A stretch of 64,000 bases of DNA. Origin: Chinchilla lanigera (taxonomy: Eukaryota; Chordata; Mammalia; Rodentia; Chinchillidae). This document shows, in pieces, positions 34,465 to 46,700 of this stretch. The stretch lies in NCBI RefSeq assembly GCF_000276665.1, contig NW_004955416.1, positions 3,566,593 through 3,630,592 of the forward strand. Reading direction: 5' to 3'. The translations under genes were made by a program, and so were the position numbers. Numbering within the stretch: position 1 is the stretch's first letter; every line of letters starts with the position of its first letter. Under the pieces are notes generated by a model. That model ran no database searches and was not told the origin of the DNA. It worked only from the letters and a program-made list of their open reading frames with translations.

Positions 34465-34640
34465 CTTTAAAGAGAATCGGAAAAACAGTAACAAGACAAC
34501 AACAACATAGACAAAAATAAAACAACACAAAAACAATAAAAATAATACAGGGTTTCAAACCAAATGATAGGAATTAACGGTGATTGTTATATTACACATT
34601 GTTATCTCCAATGAAGTTGCTCAGATGACCAGATTGTACC
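34465..34640. repeat. Second copy of the unidentified repeat
   Basis: An A/C-rich start ('gacaacaacaacatagacaa') leads to a 3' half that parallels 11173-11256. 'taatacagggtttcaaacca' pairs with 'caatacagagttacaaacaa', and 'gataggaattaacggtgatt' with 'gtaggaaattaacaacgctt'. 'attacacattgttatctcc' likewise pairs with 'attacatattgatatcttc'. By eye about 70% of positions agree. I cannot assign it to a known family. Confidence 0.55.
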
Positions 34641-34780
34641 TTTGCTAGGTTTCCCTTTGTACATTTGTCTTTTTCTCATTGCTATCAAGCAATGCTTGAA
34701 GAGAGTATTGGTTTTTCACTTTTTACATTGCAAACATGTTCTTTCTTTTATCCTTTGTCCTAAATTTATGTTTTGAGTAT

Positions 34781-36880
34781 ATCTGTTTTTTCTTTGTGCT
34801 GCCTACCTTTACAGGCTCCCTTGGATAGCCACCCACACACACACGCAATAGTGGAAATACTTCTGCATCTTCTTCTCTGTAGCTCCCCTGACCCAGAAGC
34901 CTGGAGCAACTGGGAGGTCATTGCCTTTCCAGACACTGTTCACTCCCAGCACACTGCAGAACAGGCTTGTCTGCTGGTCTCCACATTTTCCCTTTATAAC
35001 CCTCCCTTCTTAACTGTCAGCAAAACCTATGAGACTTTGTTGGGCCAGAGAATTCATCCTATGCCCTGGAAGCGCCAGCTTTCTCCCACCTTCCAGCTGA
35101 GTATTAATCCAATGTGCTCACCTTAAGTCGTTGCACTTTGAAAACTCCCTACTAAATGTGTAGGAAAATAACAGATGATGACAGGCTTTCAGAGTGGCAG
35201 AGGGAGCGAGAGAAGAGACAGAGAGAGAGAGATTCCAAGCCCATGTTGTTTGCTAATTCTGGTTCTGCTATTCATTCCCTGGACCTTACAATGAAGTTCT
35301 CTGGACCTAGCTTTTCTTATAGGGTGAAGGGCTGGCACAATGAACCTCAAGCTAATGCTTCTCACTGACTGTTAGGATAAGTCTTCCTTTTTATCTGGTC
35401 TTGGAAGAAACACATTCCAAACTGCAAAAACTACGGTCTAATAAAATGACCTATATTATGAAAGTTTTGACCATAAATCATTTTGAATGAGACTAACTTT
35501 CTGCTTTTTAAATTCATTTACTGTAAGAGAATCTAGGAAATTCACCTTGTCAACTGGCCAAGAAATACTTTATCAATGAGGAGAATTATCAAGGTTTGAA
35601 AGTTGTATACATGGAGATCAATTCAAAGAGGAAATTGCTTCTAATTTAGAATTATCACAAGTAATAGAGAGTTGATTTTTTACCTGAATTAGAAATAACA
35701 AAATTTACTAGGCTTGGAATCATCAGTAAAATATTAAGCTTCTCTTTCATATCCTACCCAATGAATAATGAACTGCTTCACTGGACTTGAACTTATTTTG
35801 AACATGAATTTATTAGACCATTTTCTGAGGGTAGAATTCCAGGCCAGAATTATATGTTAGTAACTGAATACAAAAATTGGCCTTCTTTGTCTAGTGTAGA
35901 AACTGCCACTTCTTGTAAAATACAGAACAGATTTTCCAGTTTGTTTTGCAAAAATGGCTTTTGTGGGATTTAACAACACAACAGCCATTCATTTATCTTA
36001 ATATTTTTGCCACACAATTATCTTTAATGTTAGTAATGTTAAGATAGTATATTATTGAATCAGAACTGTTAAAATATAACTGGAATTATCCTAGAAATTA
36101 CTAATCATTTGATGGATTCATGTCCATTTTGGGTAAATTTTAAATATAGATGATCGTGACCAACTAACAGTCAATATAGATTCAAAGTTTGCTGACCATT
36201 AAGTTCCCTTTCAACATTTAAATATAATAATTAGAATGAGAAACTATCATCACAAACAACCAACTTTGAATTAATCACTCATTAAAACATTTGTTAGAAT
36301 TTAATCCTAATTTATATTTTCTCTTGTCTATATCTGGCTAATATTATCTTTATATAAAAGACCAGGAAGGTAGCTGCTAAACATTTAACTGTAGTATAAA
36401 ATACAAGATAATTTATCTGCACAAATGTGCATGCATAAAGACATTTAAACTTACTCTTTTTCCTTTTCTTTATTCTCAGAGAGAATCTGAAATCATTATA
36501 TTTCTCCAGTGGGGGAAAAATGTACATTTTGCAATTCCTACTAAATAATTTGGATAAAGTTTAGGTTTTTGGCTTAAAACATTTGGAAAAATTTTGCTGT
36601 TTGTCTTTTATCTGAGCCTATAAAAATGAAGGCCTATGTTTGAGATGTCAAACGTTCCATAATTAATGTTTATCACTTTTCTCTAATTTTTTACTTTTTG
36701 AAAAGCAATCTACAGTATATGTTGACTCTGGTTATCGTAAGAACTACTCTCAAAGTGTTTTCTAAAAAGCATTTTTTTTTGTTCCTATGGGGAAAAAGGA
36801 TTTGTCCAGTGGTCACTGTTTCACAGATCCTCTCTGCAGACAAGAACTCCTTGGGTGTCACAGGATGATTTCACTGGTGG
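34781..36880. other. Single-copy DNA
   Basis: No transposon is recognised. A 117-codon plus-strand frame at 34773-35126 is in moderately GC-rich sequence with no recognisable motif. A (GAGA)-rich patch lies at 35200-35232. Nothing here supports a gene. Confidence 0.45.
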
Positions 36881-36883
36881 CCC

Positions 36884-37369
36884 TGTTATAGCGTTAGATG
36901 TTCCACCAAAGCCTCATCCACTCATAGGTGGAGCTTTGCAGAAGTGGCTGGATCTAGGGTGTGTGAATGTAGATTAAAGGTGTGATAATTCAATTAGTCC
37001 ACCAATTGGTTTAGCATAGTTCTAGGTTTTGATAATGGGAAGCTGACCCTGGGTATGAGTAGCACCAGTCAATAGGATTATAACCTGAACAGAATATAAG
37101 GGGAAAAGAAGAAAGCCAAGCTGCTTGCTGCGGCTGTTGTTTACTGCCTCTTGCTGCTTGCTGCCTCTAGCCTTCTGTCTGCTCTGCCATGGACTGTCTT
37201 CTCCTCAGCCATGCCCTTCTGCCATGCCACCCTGCCTTGGAGCCAGCCAATTATGGACTGAAACCTCTACAAACCATGAGCTGGAATAAACATTTTCTCC
37301 TTTTAATTCTCATTTTAATTCATGGGTGTTGGGTATTTTGTTTCAGCAACAAGAAAAGTAATTACTACA
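36884..37369 (+). mobile_element. Solo MaLR-like LTR, sense
   Basis: 'tgttatagcgttagatgttc' to 'aagtaattactaca' has TG...CA ends, and the flanks 'ggccc' and 'ggcac' form a 4/5 TSD. The polyadenylation signal AATAAA is at 37285-37290. The 100-codon frame at 37189-37491 overlaps it and is not a gene. It is the same subfamily as the antisense LTR at 18325. Confidence 0.83.
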
Positions 37370-37904
37370 GGCACTATCCCTGGCCTTTCAGTCCCTTACC
37401 ATTGCCTCCAACCAGAAACAAATCACAAAGTCAAACATCATTAGTTCAAAAGGCTTTCCTAGGGCAGAATTTTCATCACAAACTTCTCTAAAAGTTATTT
37501 TACGTATAAATTGATTTACTGGAAGAAATATTACCCAGACATTTTATGTTGTATAACTTAGGGCATCCAAAAGCACTGTACCTCAGTTTATCTTTTGAAT
37601 TCCTGACATTACCCCATTTTACAGGAATGTTGGAAATAATATGTCTTGCAAAGGTCCTCAAAAATCAAGTGAGACCTGAATACAGCAAAGCCCATCTGGT
37701 GGATTATTATACTTCTGGGCTGAGGGTGAGGAGCGGGGTATGTGGCCCAACTCATGGGGCCAGTACGAAGTGAGGTTCTAGAGTGTTCCTTGGAGATACA
37801 ATGCTCTTCAGAAAGGACTGGCTCACTTGGCAGAACTCAGCATCTTATTATTCCATCATCTTCACTCTGACCTTGCTACCTGAAGAGCAACTAAACATAA
37901 TAAT
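37370..37904. other. Single-copy DNA
   Basis: No feature is recognised between the LTR and the first MIR. A short 75-codon frame at 37546-37773 has no support. Confidence 0.45.
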
Positions 37905-38085
37905 GGTGGCCATAATTCATTAGAGCTCACATTTATTTAGTGCTGAATTAAGTGACTGACATGGGTTTTCCGATTATTCCTCACTGTAACTCTTCCCAAT
38001 TAGACAGCTACAATTTACTCTAAGGCTATGTTATTAGGAAGAGATGGAATTCAAGCCAAGATTATATGGCTCCAGGCACCCCACT
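37905..38085 (-). repeat. MIR SINE, antisense
   Basis: 'attagagctcacatttattt', 'agtgctgaattaagtgactg', 'cctcactgtaactcttccca' and 'gagatggaattcaagccaag' follow reverse MIR across most of its length. Confidence 0.65.
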
Positions 38086-38284
38086 AGAAAATATAGGAAG
38101 AAAACATTTAATCTTATGAAACCATTATCCTACCAACAGGGATTTTCAAAGACATTGGCAAAAATAACCTTTTTCCTTCACTATGGAAGACTTTTCCCCT
38201 TTATTTTTTAATCTGCAAGTCATTATTTGGTAATGTCTGAGAAGATATGATACATAGAAGTAAATAAACATAAGAACGGTAACA

Positions 38285-38460
38285 CTTATACTAGACTTAC
38301 TGTGTGTCCGTTATGTAGTGTGCTGCGTGCTTGCTGTTTATTACCTGATTGAATCTTTTCAGCAGTTCTCAGGGTAGGTACTACTGTTATTTCCATTTTA
38401 AAGTGATCAAACTGAGGCTTGGATATGTTTCTGAGTAAACCAATACAGATTAAAATGCTT
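38285..38460 (-). repeat. MIR SINE, antisense
   Basis: 'acttactgtgtgtccgttat', 'gcagttctcagggtaggtac' and 'tactgttatttccattttaa' are followed by 'agtgatcaaactgaggcttg'. This is the MIR core and 3' half in reverse. Confidence 0.7.
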
Positions 38461-38465
38461 AGTGG

Positions 38466-38840
38466 TGATATGGTGTGGATCTGGCCTGGGCTCTAAATGC
38501 CTGTGGGTTGCAGGCTTGTTTGTCAGCCGGTAGCTCTATTAGGCAGTGATGGAATTTACAAGGTGGGGTCTAGTGGAGATCTCAGGCCATTGGAGTGAGC
38601 TCTTAAGAGGGACAAAGGGCCACGGCCTCGACTTCCTCTCTCTGTTTCCTAGGCACCACGAGGGGCATGGTTTTGTTCCACTACATGCTCCCCTCCATGA
38701 TGCTCTGCATTTTCACAGACCCTAAAAAACAGTGGCATCAAGAGCCTGTGAGTGAAACCTTTGACCATGAGCTAAAATAAACCTTTTCCTCACTGAAGCT
38801 GTTTATCTCAGGTATCTGTCACAATGATAGAGAGCTAACA
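38466..38840 (+). mobile_element. MaLR LTR (MST-like), sense
   Basis: It opens 'tgatatggtgtggatctggc' and closes 'gatagagagctaaca'. It has 'ggtggggtctagtggagatc' and an AATAAA signal at 38776-38781 within 'gagctaaaataaacc'. This plan resembles MST LTRs more than the other LTRs of the window. No clear TSD was found. Confidence 0.78.
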
Positions 38841-40770
38841 GAGTTTGATATTTCAGGGGAAAATTTGGGCCTTATGAAAAACTTAAAAGGCACAATCATT
38901 TGAGATCTAATTTCTGGCTCTCCTTTATTTTACCATTCTGATGTTCCTACTATGAAATCTGAAAACATTTTAAATCCTTTGCTCCCAATGAGGAGTCCAA
39001 GGAAGGGCACAGGGAAGGAATAGGGTGCCCAGTCTCTAGTCAGTGGTTCTCCTGGCAAAGCCTGACCAGAAGCCAAAGGACAGGCGAGCCTAGGTGATGC
39101 AGACATGAATCACCAGAGAGAGGTGAGTGGACTTGAGGGGAGAAGTTTGGGCAAACTGAGTGTAACCAACACAGTCACCCTCTTTCCTAACTGGGAATGG
39201 GATCCGGTAAGACACACTTCATTTGTTCTCTAACGCTCACCTAGAGACAGCAAAAGTGATACGGGGAAAAAATTTAGGTTGAATTTTTCTTCATGCCAGG
39301 TATCCACCTACCTTACAGAAGCACTGTTCATAAGAGGTCAAGTAGAGTCCAGGAGGGAAAGATTTGTCACAACCAATGGGATGATGAATATGCAGAAGAT
39401 ACGGGAAAATTTCAGATTGTTTTATATAATACACTCCATACAATGTGGGGAGAGGGTTGTGTAGATTGTTCTATAGAATATACTCAAAATGTATATATAA
39501 CAATATGAAAAGTCAAAAATGAAGACTGGATCCTGTTGTCGGGCCCCATTCCTTCTTGCTTCAGGCATAATCTTTAATTAGTCTGGCTGAGGAAATAGTT
39601 CTGATGCCTGTCTTTCTCATAGAGTTCGTGCCATGTTTTTGGCAAGACCAGTATTTTAAATTTGGAGTGAATTATAGTTGATATGGTTTCCTAAGTATGT
39701 TTAGATTTCTTCCTACCTCTCTTTGTTAATACTGACCTCATTTTCCTGTTATAATTTCTTAGATAAAGGGCCCAGGCCATCCTAAGAATAAGAACATAGG
39801 GCTCTTCATGCTCCATACTCTCTTGAGTGATCAGTAAATGTTATTTTATTTTATTGTGTCAAGAGCCCTTTTAAGTTTTTTTAAAGTAGTTTAGTCATTC
39901 TTACATAAGTTTGAGATGGAAGCAATTAAGTTTGTACCCCTATGTTTATTGTAATCATTTTGAGTGGTGTACATGCCCTATAACCCATAAATCTTTTTAA
40001 TTAATTTATTTATTTATTCATTTCAGTATATGTCCTATTTATTCATTTCAGTATGTGTCCATTGTTTTCATTTGTAGCTGCAAACAATGGCTGAGATATA
40101 AATACATTTAAATAACGATATACTATACCACAGTTAAAATGAATGATGTGAATCTACTTACATAATCATTGATTGGCCCTAAACAGGTAATGTAGGTGAA
40201 ACAAACAAGATGCAAAAGGATGCACATTGCAGAGTATCATTTTCAGAACATTTCTTAAAGATCATAAAGTAGCATGTGTTATATATATAGCTGCAAAAAT
40301 ATGTAGCCAAAGCAAAACATAAAAAATAAAATATATATATGCATAAATTCATAGTATCCATTCCACTTCAGGAGAGATAGAATGTAAAAGGATAGACAAG
40401 AAATATATAGAAGGCCTCAGCTGTATGTATAAGATTTATATCTCTAAAACACACAGGGACACACACACACACACACTTTCACACATCTGAAGTGCAATGT
40501 TAAGATTTGATAAAGTTATGTTATGGGTCCATGGATTTTTATTATATTATTCTCTATACTTGTCTGCATATTTGAAATATTTCATTATAAAACTTATATT
40601 TTTAAATCATCCAAGTACAAGAATATTTCTCAAAGGAATCACCAAAGCAAGGAAAAATAAAACATCCCACTCAACTTCCTTTCTCTATAAGAAGCCATCA
40701 ATTATGGAGAAAGAATGCCTTGTATTTATGAGAGGGATCCTTCTAAAGAATGCCTTGCATTTATAAGTGT
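38841..40770. other. Single-copy DNA with minor simple repeats
   Basis: No gene or transposon is recognised. A 25-bp tandem duplication lies at 40011-40060 (one difference between copies). A short CA run lies at 40455-40475. A GC-richer patch at 38970-39130 ends in a donor-like 'agagaggtgagtgg' but lacks a convincing acceptor or frame. Confidence 0.5.
40011..40060. repeat. 25-bp tandem duplication
   Basis: 'tatttattcatttcagtata' plus 'tgtcc' is repeated immediately with a single substitution. Confidence 0.95.
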
Positions 40771-43700
40771 TCATCATTGCAAAGATCACTATTTATTCAT
40801 CCTGAATTCCAAATGAGCATATTCTACATTATATTTAGAACCAGCTTATGGCTCCAAAAGCATTAAGGTTAGCTCTGTTTGACATTTTATCACTTAACAG
40901 AACACTTCAGGAATTCAAAAAGAGGATCATCCAGCTAGCTCAGGGTGTTACTCCACCCTTGGAACAGTGGACAGATAAGATAACTGTGGAAATGAATGAT
41001 GAAATGGGCTGAGCCTTCAGTTTTTCTGTATTGTTTATCATACTTATAAGAGCACAGCAATCAGAACATATGTGTGCATTTTTCCCTTAAAACATCTTTA
41101 GAGTGGTAGTTGTGTGAAACAATGATCTGTTGAATTTAATTCACAGATCAAAGAGGGAGGAAATTAACCAACACAGTAAATTGATTATTTCATGGGTGAC
41201 ATAACCAAGGCAATGATTTATCTTAATAAAGAGCAACTTCCCTCTAGTCCTTAACTGAATTCCAGCCAATGCAATAATACTCGGCTGTTAATGACTTTGA
41301 TGTTGATGTGGAAAAGTGAATGACTACATAATCACTGAAATGGGACCTCATCACAGTTGGAAACGTTTAAGCCAAATCATTTTGGACTGTGAAAAGAGCC
41401 CTGAGTGGTGGATATTGGCTGAGTACCAGATCTTCAGTCTTAACTAAACAGGGCCTGAAAACTTTATCATACTGCACTGCTCTGGCTGGACCATAAACTC
41501 TGACAGCTCACAAGGACTGGAGTTTAATGCATATGTCTGTGGCCTCATAGAGCAAAAAAGAATTCCAGGGCTTGCAGCACCGATAATAAATACATGTCTA
41601 TCAGCATTGAGCTGAAAGTGTAATTAGTTAAATCCGTCTTTGGGAGAGGGAATAGAAGAAAGGAAACAGAAGTCAACTTTAAAAAAAAAACTGAACCAAA
41701 GCTTATTTTTATACCCCATGATACTAAATATGGCTTAAGAGCTCGCATGACGGCATTAGTCATAGCAGGCAGCCTCCTCCTCCCCTCCTCCACTCTTCAT
41801 CTCTAAATAATAAAATGAACTAAAATTAGATCTGTTTCCAAGTGTGTTCACTTGATTATTATTATTTGAGTTACAGCTGAAAAGTCTATATGCAGGAGCA
41901 CCCTTGGGAACATGAGTGATTCCCCAATGCCCACATTTTTTACTTGCAAGTAGAGAGAGGGAAAATAGCATTGGTTTCAGCCCAGTTGCCATCAGCCAAC
42001 CCAATAGATTTCCTTTTGTGCTAATCAGATCCTGGATAACATCAGCTTCCTAGAGTTAAATTATTACATCCGTGTATTATAATGCTAGTCTTTAGCAAGT
42101 CTCTGCAATAGCCCCCTATTTTCCCCACCCTCTCGTCTCCACTCCACCCACCCTACTCCACCTCCCACTGTCCCCAGATGCTCCTAAGCAGAAGTTTAAG
42201 GGAATTGTACAAGTAAGTCTACAGCAGGCTTTGCGCTGGATGGCAACCCGAATTTATAAGAAACACAGGTGTAGGTATAGCTGAAGGGTTCCAGGCACTT
42301 GCCTCTTTAAATATCACGGAGTCCCCAGGCTTATGAAACTCAAGAAGTGAGACTCAGAGCATTTTTAAAAATCTCTTTTTGGGGCAAAAATTTTACAACT
42401 GCTCATCCAGGTCTGCAGCTGGGATTGAGTCAGAGTGTAAAGCTGAAAATACCCTAGTGGAAAGATTAGAAACTCAGTGATGTGGTTTGTGGGGGCTTGT
42501 CAGGAACTTCTACCTTTTCTCTTCCCTATATTTTAATCCACGGTTTGGTCAGTCTTTTTACTTTAAAAGGAAATTTTCCATGTTAGGTACCTGATGTGGC
42601 AGAATCCTGGCATCTGATTCCCAATCCATTAATGGCCCTCCGAGGGTTCATTCCGTTCAACAATCTACTTAGGTGAGATCATCTGGAAAACTGTAAAATA
42701 GTCTCTGTCTTCTTTTTTCTTTCTTTTGGTACTCCTCAAACTGTCTTTTTCCATACACAACAAATTCTTTTGTTTTATTCCCTCTCCTCAAATTCAGTCT
42801 GAAGCCAAGTGCTTTTAATTTTTAGCTGCATCTTACAAGCCTGGACTTTCAGGAATATATGTTATGAAAGCACTGAAAGAAAAGACTTTCTTGTCATCAA
42901 AACCATAATAATTATGTGTCAAAGATAATTACTTCTTGGTGTGTAATACATCTAATACTAAGTGACAGAGAAAGTAGTCTACCGGCAGACAAGAGTAACT
43001 GCTGGCTGGCTGAAATCTGATATAAAATTAACCACCCAGCTCAAGCTCTCTGTCTTCTGGAATTTTACCAGATAAACACAAATTCCTCCCCCAAAATAAT
43101 TTTTAGCACTGTGTTTTATTTGTGTTTGTTGTTGGGAGATTTCTAAGAATTAATATATTTGTATATGTATAAAAGTTAGTTGTATCTCTCATAAAGATAT
43201 ATACATGATTATATTTGAAATACCTGAGTTGCAGATACCAGAGCAAAGATTATTTGATAAGGAAAATTATTAATAAAACAGCTAAAAATACAACACAATT
43301 CTGGGCAATAAGACTGAGAAGATTTCAGAGATATGCTGGTTAGTTTTATTCCATAACAACTGGAGTTGGAATCTGTCTTATCTGAGAAACCAAAACCATC
43401 AAAGCAGCGCATTTATTTATATATGGAAGATGGACCACATCACTATTGGAAAAAAGGGAGATAAATGAAAATCCAGTGATTCTACCAAAGTAAAATGTGA
43501 TGCTCTTTGACAAATTTCTCTACATTAAATAGCTAGAGAATAGCTGTTAAAATGTCAATCTCAAGCACTACGCTCAAAATTTCCATCTGGACAGCTTTAC
43601 ACCTGAAAATGAATGCCCAGCTTCTTGTGGTTTGGTGTTTTACTCACCCCATTTTACCATGAGCAAAATCAGCTATGCCAGGGAAAATCTGGCTTGAACC

Positions 43701-46700
43701 CAGAAAAGGCCAATACTGAAGTCCAGCAGGCAGGGCTGCGTGTGTCTCCTTTTTTTGGTATAGCTCTGAATCTTACCTACCTCATCAGCAGGAAAATTGT
43801 CTCCTGAACTGCAGAAAGAGAGACCATAAAGTTAGAACAAGGACCAAGTTGTTGCAACTGTTCCTGATTAGCTGAAATCACTAATAGGTTTGTAGACAGT
43901 CATCAATCTGCTCACTCTCATGAAATAAATGGGCTGTGTCGAGAGGCACACATATGGAAATTTTAGAGGACTTCAGTGACCCTGAATTTCCAAGGGGACT
44001 GATAGCCACCTATTCTCTTTGTCAGGATTAAACCTAATACCAGTGCAGCATTATGTCCATAGCCTTAAAAGTGAATCCTAAAGGTGCTTGTTGAGTTCAT
44101 GTTCACCTCCATCAGAAACCTCGCTATTGAATAATTGATATAGTTCATTTTCTTTTAGGGCTAAACTGCTTCTGTTCCACTTAGCTGTTCTACATCAAGT
44201 ACACAGGTATTTCTTTTTTGCTTCAGTGAGTTACATTCTTGAAAAATACTGAGTTTGGAAAAACCACATATAAATAGGCCTTGAATAAGAAAAGAATTAA
44301 AATGATAGCAAATACGTATAATTCACAAAAGTGAATAAAGTATCTAGCAGTCATATGACTTTAGGAGATAGAATTTTAGAGCTCTTTTCTACTTGGTATT
44401 TGTTTAGAAAATACTGCCTCATCATCATGCCTCGCTGAGCCAGAATCTCACATATTTTATGCTGCACAAATTATACCAGCTAATGAAAGGGTGGTTTTTT
44501 TAGGGGGTGGTGTTTTTGTTTTTTAATCATTCCTCATTGGATGGAAGTTTAATGTCTTTTGCACTTAAGTCTTCATTTTTGCTTTTGCTACTTCTGTAAA
44601 ATTCTCATGTATCTTTTTTCTAGGTATCAGGCTGCTGAAGGGCATATGTTACTTGTAGCCTCCTCCTACTCAATTTAAGGAGTTAGAGCAGAAATAATTT
44701 CCCTCTGAGCTATTCTACAGATCCTAATGTATGGTCTGCTGCAGAGATTGTGGGACTGAGATGAGTTGATTTAGACTGCATATCAATAAAAATAGTATTT
44801 TAAATATTTGGTGTACAAAAATAATTGTGGGTCGAGCTCATTTTCAAAGCTGGTGAAGGATTACAAATTTCCCTATCCTCTTCTCTCAGATTTTAAGATA
44901 GAAATAAATGCTCCTTTTTAATTTGACTATTAGCAAGAAAAAGTTAAGATGCTGGAAAAAATGAAATGTGAGAGGAATGAAATCAAATGGTGTGGAGAAA
45001 CTTTTTGAAAATTCATATTATGTCTTCCATGGGAGTACGTTCAAAAGTATCTTTATAAAGTTTTTGAAAAGTGTATTTTACTAAAGTTTTCTCTATGGTT
45101 TTGAGCCCACTGTGCTTTTCTGAAGAATATTTATGAAATAGTTCAGGTTGCTTTAAATATCTGGCCAAAAACTGTTTCTAACACAAGAAAAAATAAAATA
45201 GTCTTTTGACTATAAGTACGTATATATGTGAAATTATTAATATTGCATCTTCTGGATCTTAAAAATCAATTGCCCCAACAATATTATTAGTAAGCCTAAA
45301 ATGGACTGTAATGATGAAAATAGATTCTAATACCTAAGAACACCAACAGACAGGAATAAGGAAAACTGAAACGACATTAATCAAAATAATTGCTTGGCTT
45401 TTTGAATGCAAAGCCAATTTAAAATCTTAATAAATGAAGAATATTATAAGTTTATATTGTTGATTATGTTGTACAAGTTATTATGTATAATCAGCGAGAT
45501 AAAATTTCTTTAAGAAAAAGGAAAGATTTCTATCTGATACTCAAAATAGTATCTGAAACCTTGTCCCAGACATATATTTTTAGATAATCTGGTTTCTCGT
45601 ATACCAAGTTATTAGATGCCAACTCTCAATTTGCCAAGCATAAGGTATTTTCTTTCCTGGAAGGCCACGGCACATTTTAATGTTCTGCCACTCTACCACC
45701 TACACGTAGTGTGCGTCCCCCGACAGACTTCCGTGATTCATCATTCCTGGCATTCACTTCCTTGAGACATCTGATTGGATTCAAATGATGCAAAGAGAAA
45801 GATAAAATATACAAACCAGGGAAATTCACAAAAAAATACAACCGAGTTGCTCTTGTTCTTGTAGTTACTAAAGAAGAGTTTCAAATGAAACATATTTATC
45901 TTCAGCCACACACAAAAATAAATAACCTTGGGAAATTGTTAAAGAAAAAAGAAGCTGGCAAACAATGTAAAAATAACAAATGGTTAAGATGCTTGTTTTT
46001 ACCAATCAGTGTCACAACACAGTACGCTATCACGGCTAGCACGTTTTGAGCATCTACGCTTGTCAATACATCATTCAATAAAGAGCAGCATGTTTTTTGG
46101 TTAGTTTCTTTGTTTTATTTCCAACAAGAAAGTAACAGCAGTGATCTCTGAAGAGAAGTGAGAAAGTGACCACAGCTGGTGTGGATTGGTTTGCTCAGTG
46201 CCATGAACATCCAGGAAATATTTCTGAGTGGTCTTGGAGTATGACCTGAGCCACTCTTTCTTTGGGTGCTTTTTTAACGAGTCTCCTCTCTGATACAATC
46301 AGTTGTCTGTTTTGCCTGCATTTAACTATCGCATGGGTTTTGGGTAACCCTAACATCTTCTTGCCTTTAATTATTTTCAAGGGATAAACTATAAGTATTA
46401 CTAAAATTCTCTGGGTCTTGTGTGGGTAAGGCTAGCACAGAGTACCATCCCAAATGCTCTGTTTTTACTACCACCACTTCCCTCTACTCAGAAATGCTTT
46501 TGTCTAGAGTGTTGTTAAATATTATCAAGTCAGACAGCAGTAGGAGCATTGATCCGCTTAGTCTTTCAATGACCTGGACAGTGCTCATCCATCCCTGCAG
46601 CCAAACCTTCACACAGATGGGTGAATCACCCCGACAAGGAAAAGTGGGAGTTTCCCTGATTAATAGTTAAGACGTTTGAGTATTTGAAGAAGAAATTAGA

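Larger units (their letters stand above)
33966..34780 (-). mobile_element. Ancient L1 fragment, antisense, with nested ID and shared repeat
   Basis: 'ggtacaattgctggatcaaa' (34064), 'ccaccaaaattttgccagtg' (34130) and 'ttgttgaaaatttttaccca' (34432) are reverse L1 3'-end landmarks of an old subfamily. The copy is split by the ID at 34240 and by the unidentified segment at 34465. Confidence 0.5.

Noticed and set aside
34773..35126. 117-codon plus-strand frame
   Set aside because: No motif, signal or splice support; moderately GC-rich sequence can hold such a frame by chance.
37189..37491. 100-codon frame starting at an ATG in GC-richer DNA
   Set aside because: It begins inside the MaLR-like LTR and passes through its polyadenylation signal; a by-product of the LTR.
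39065..39125. Possible exon ending at the donor-like 'agagaggtgagtgg'
   Set aside because: The upstream 'ctcctggcaaag' is a weak acceptor and no long frame supports it; kept only as a note.
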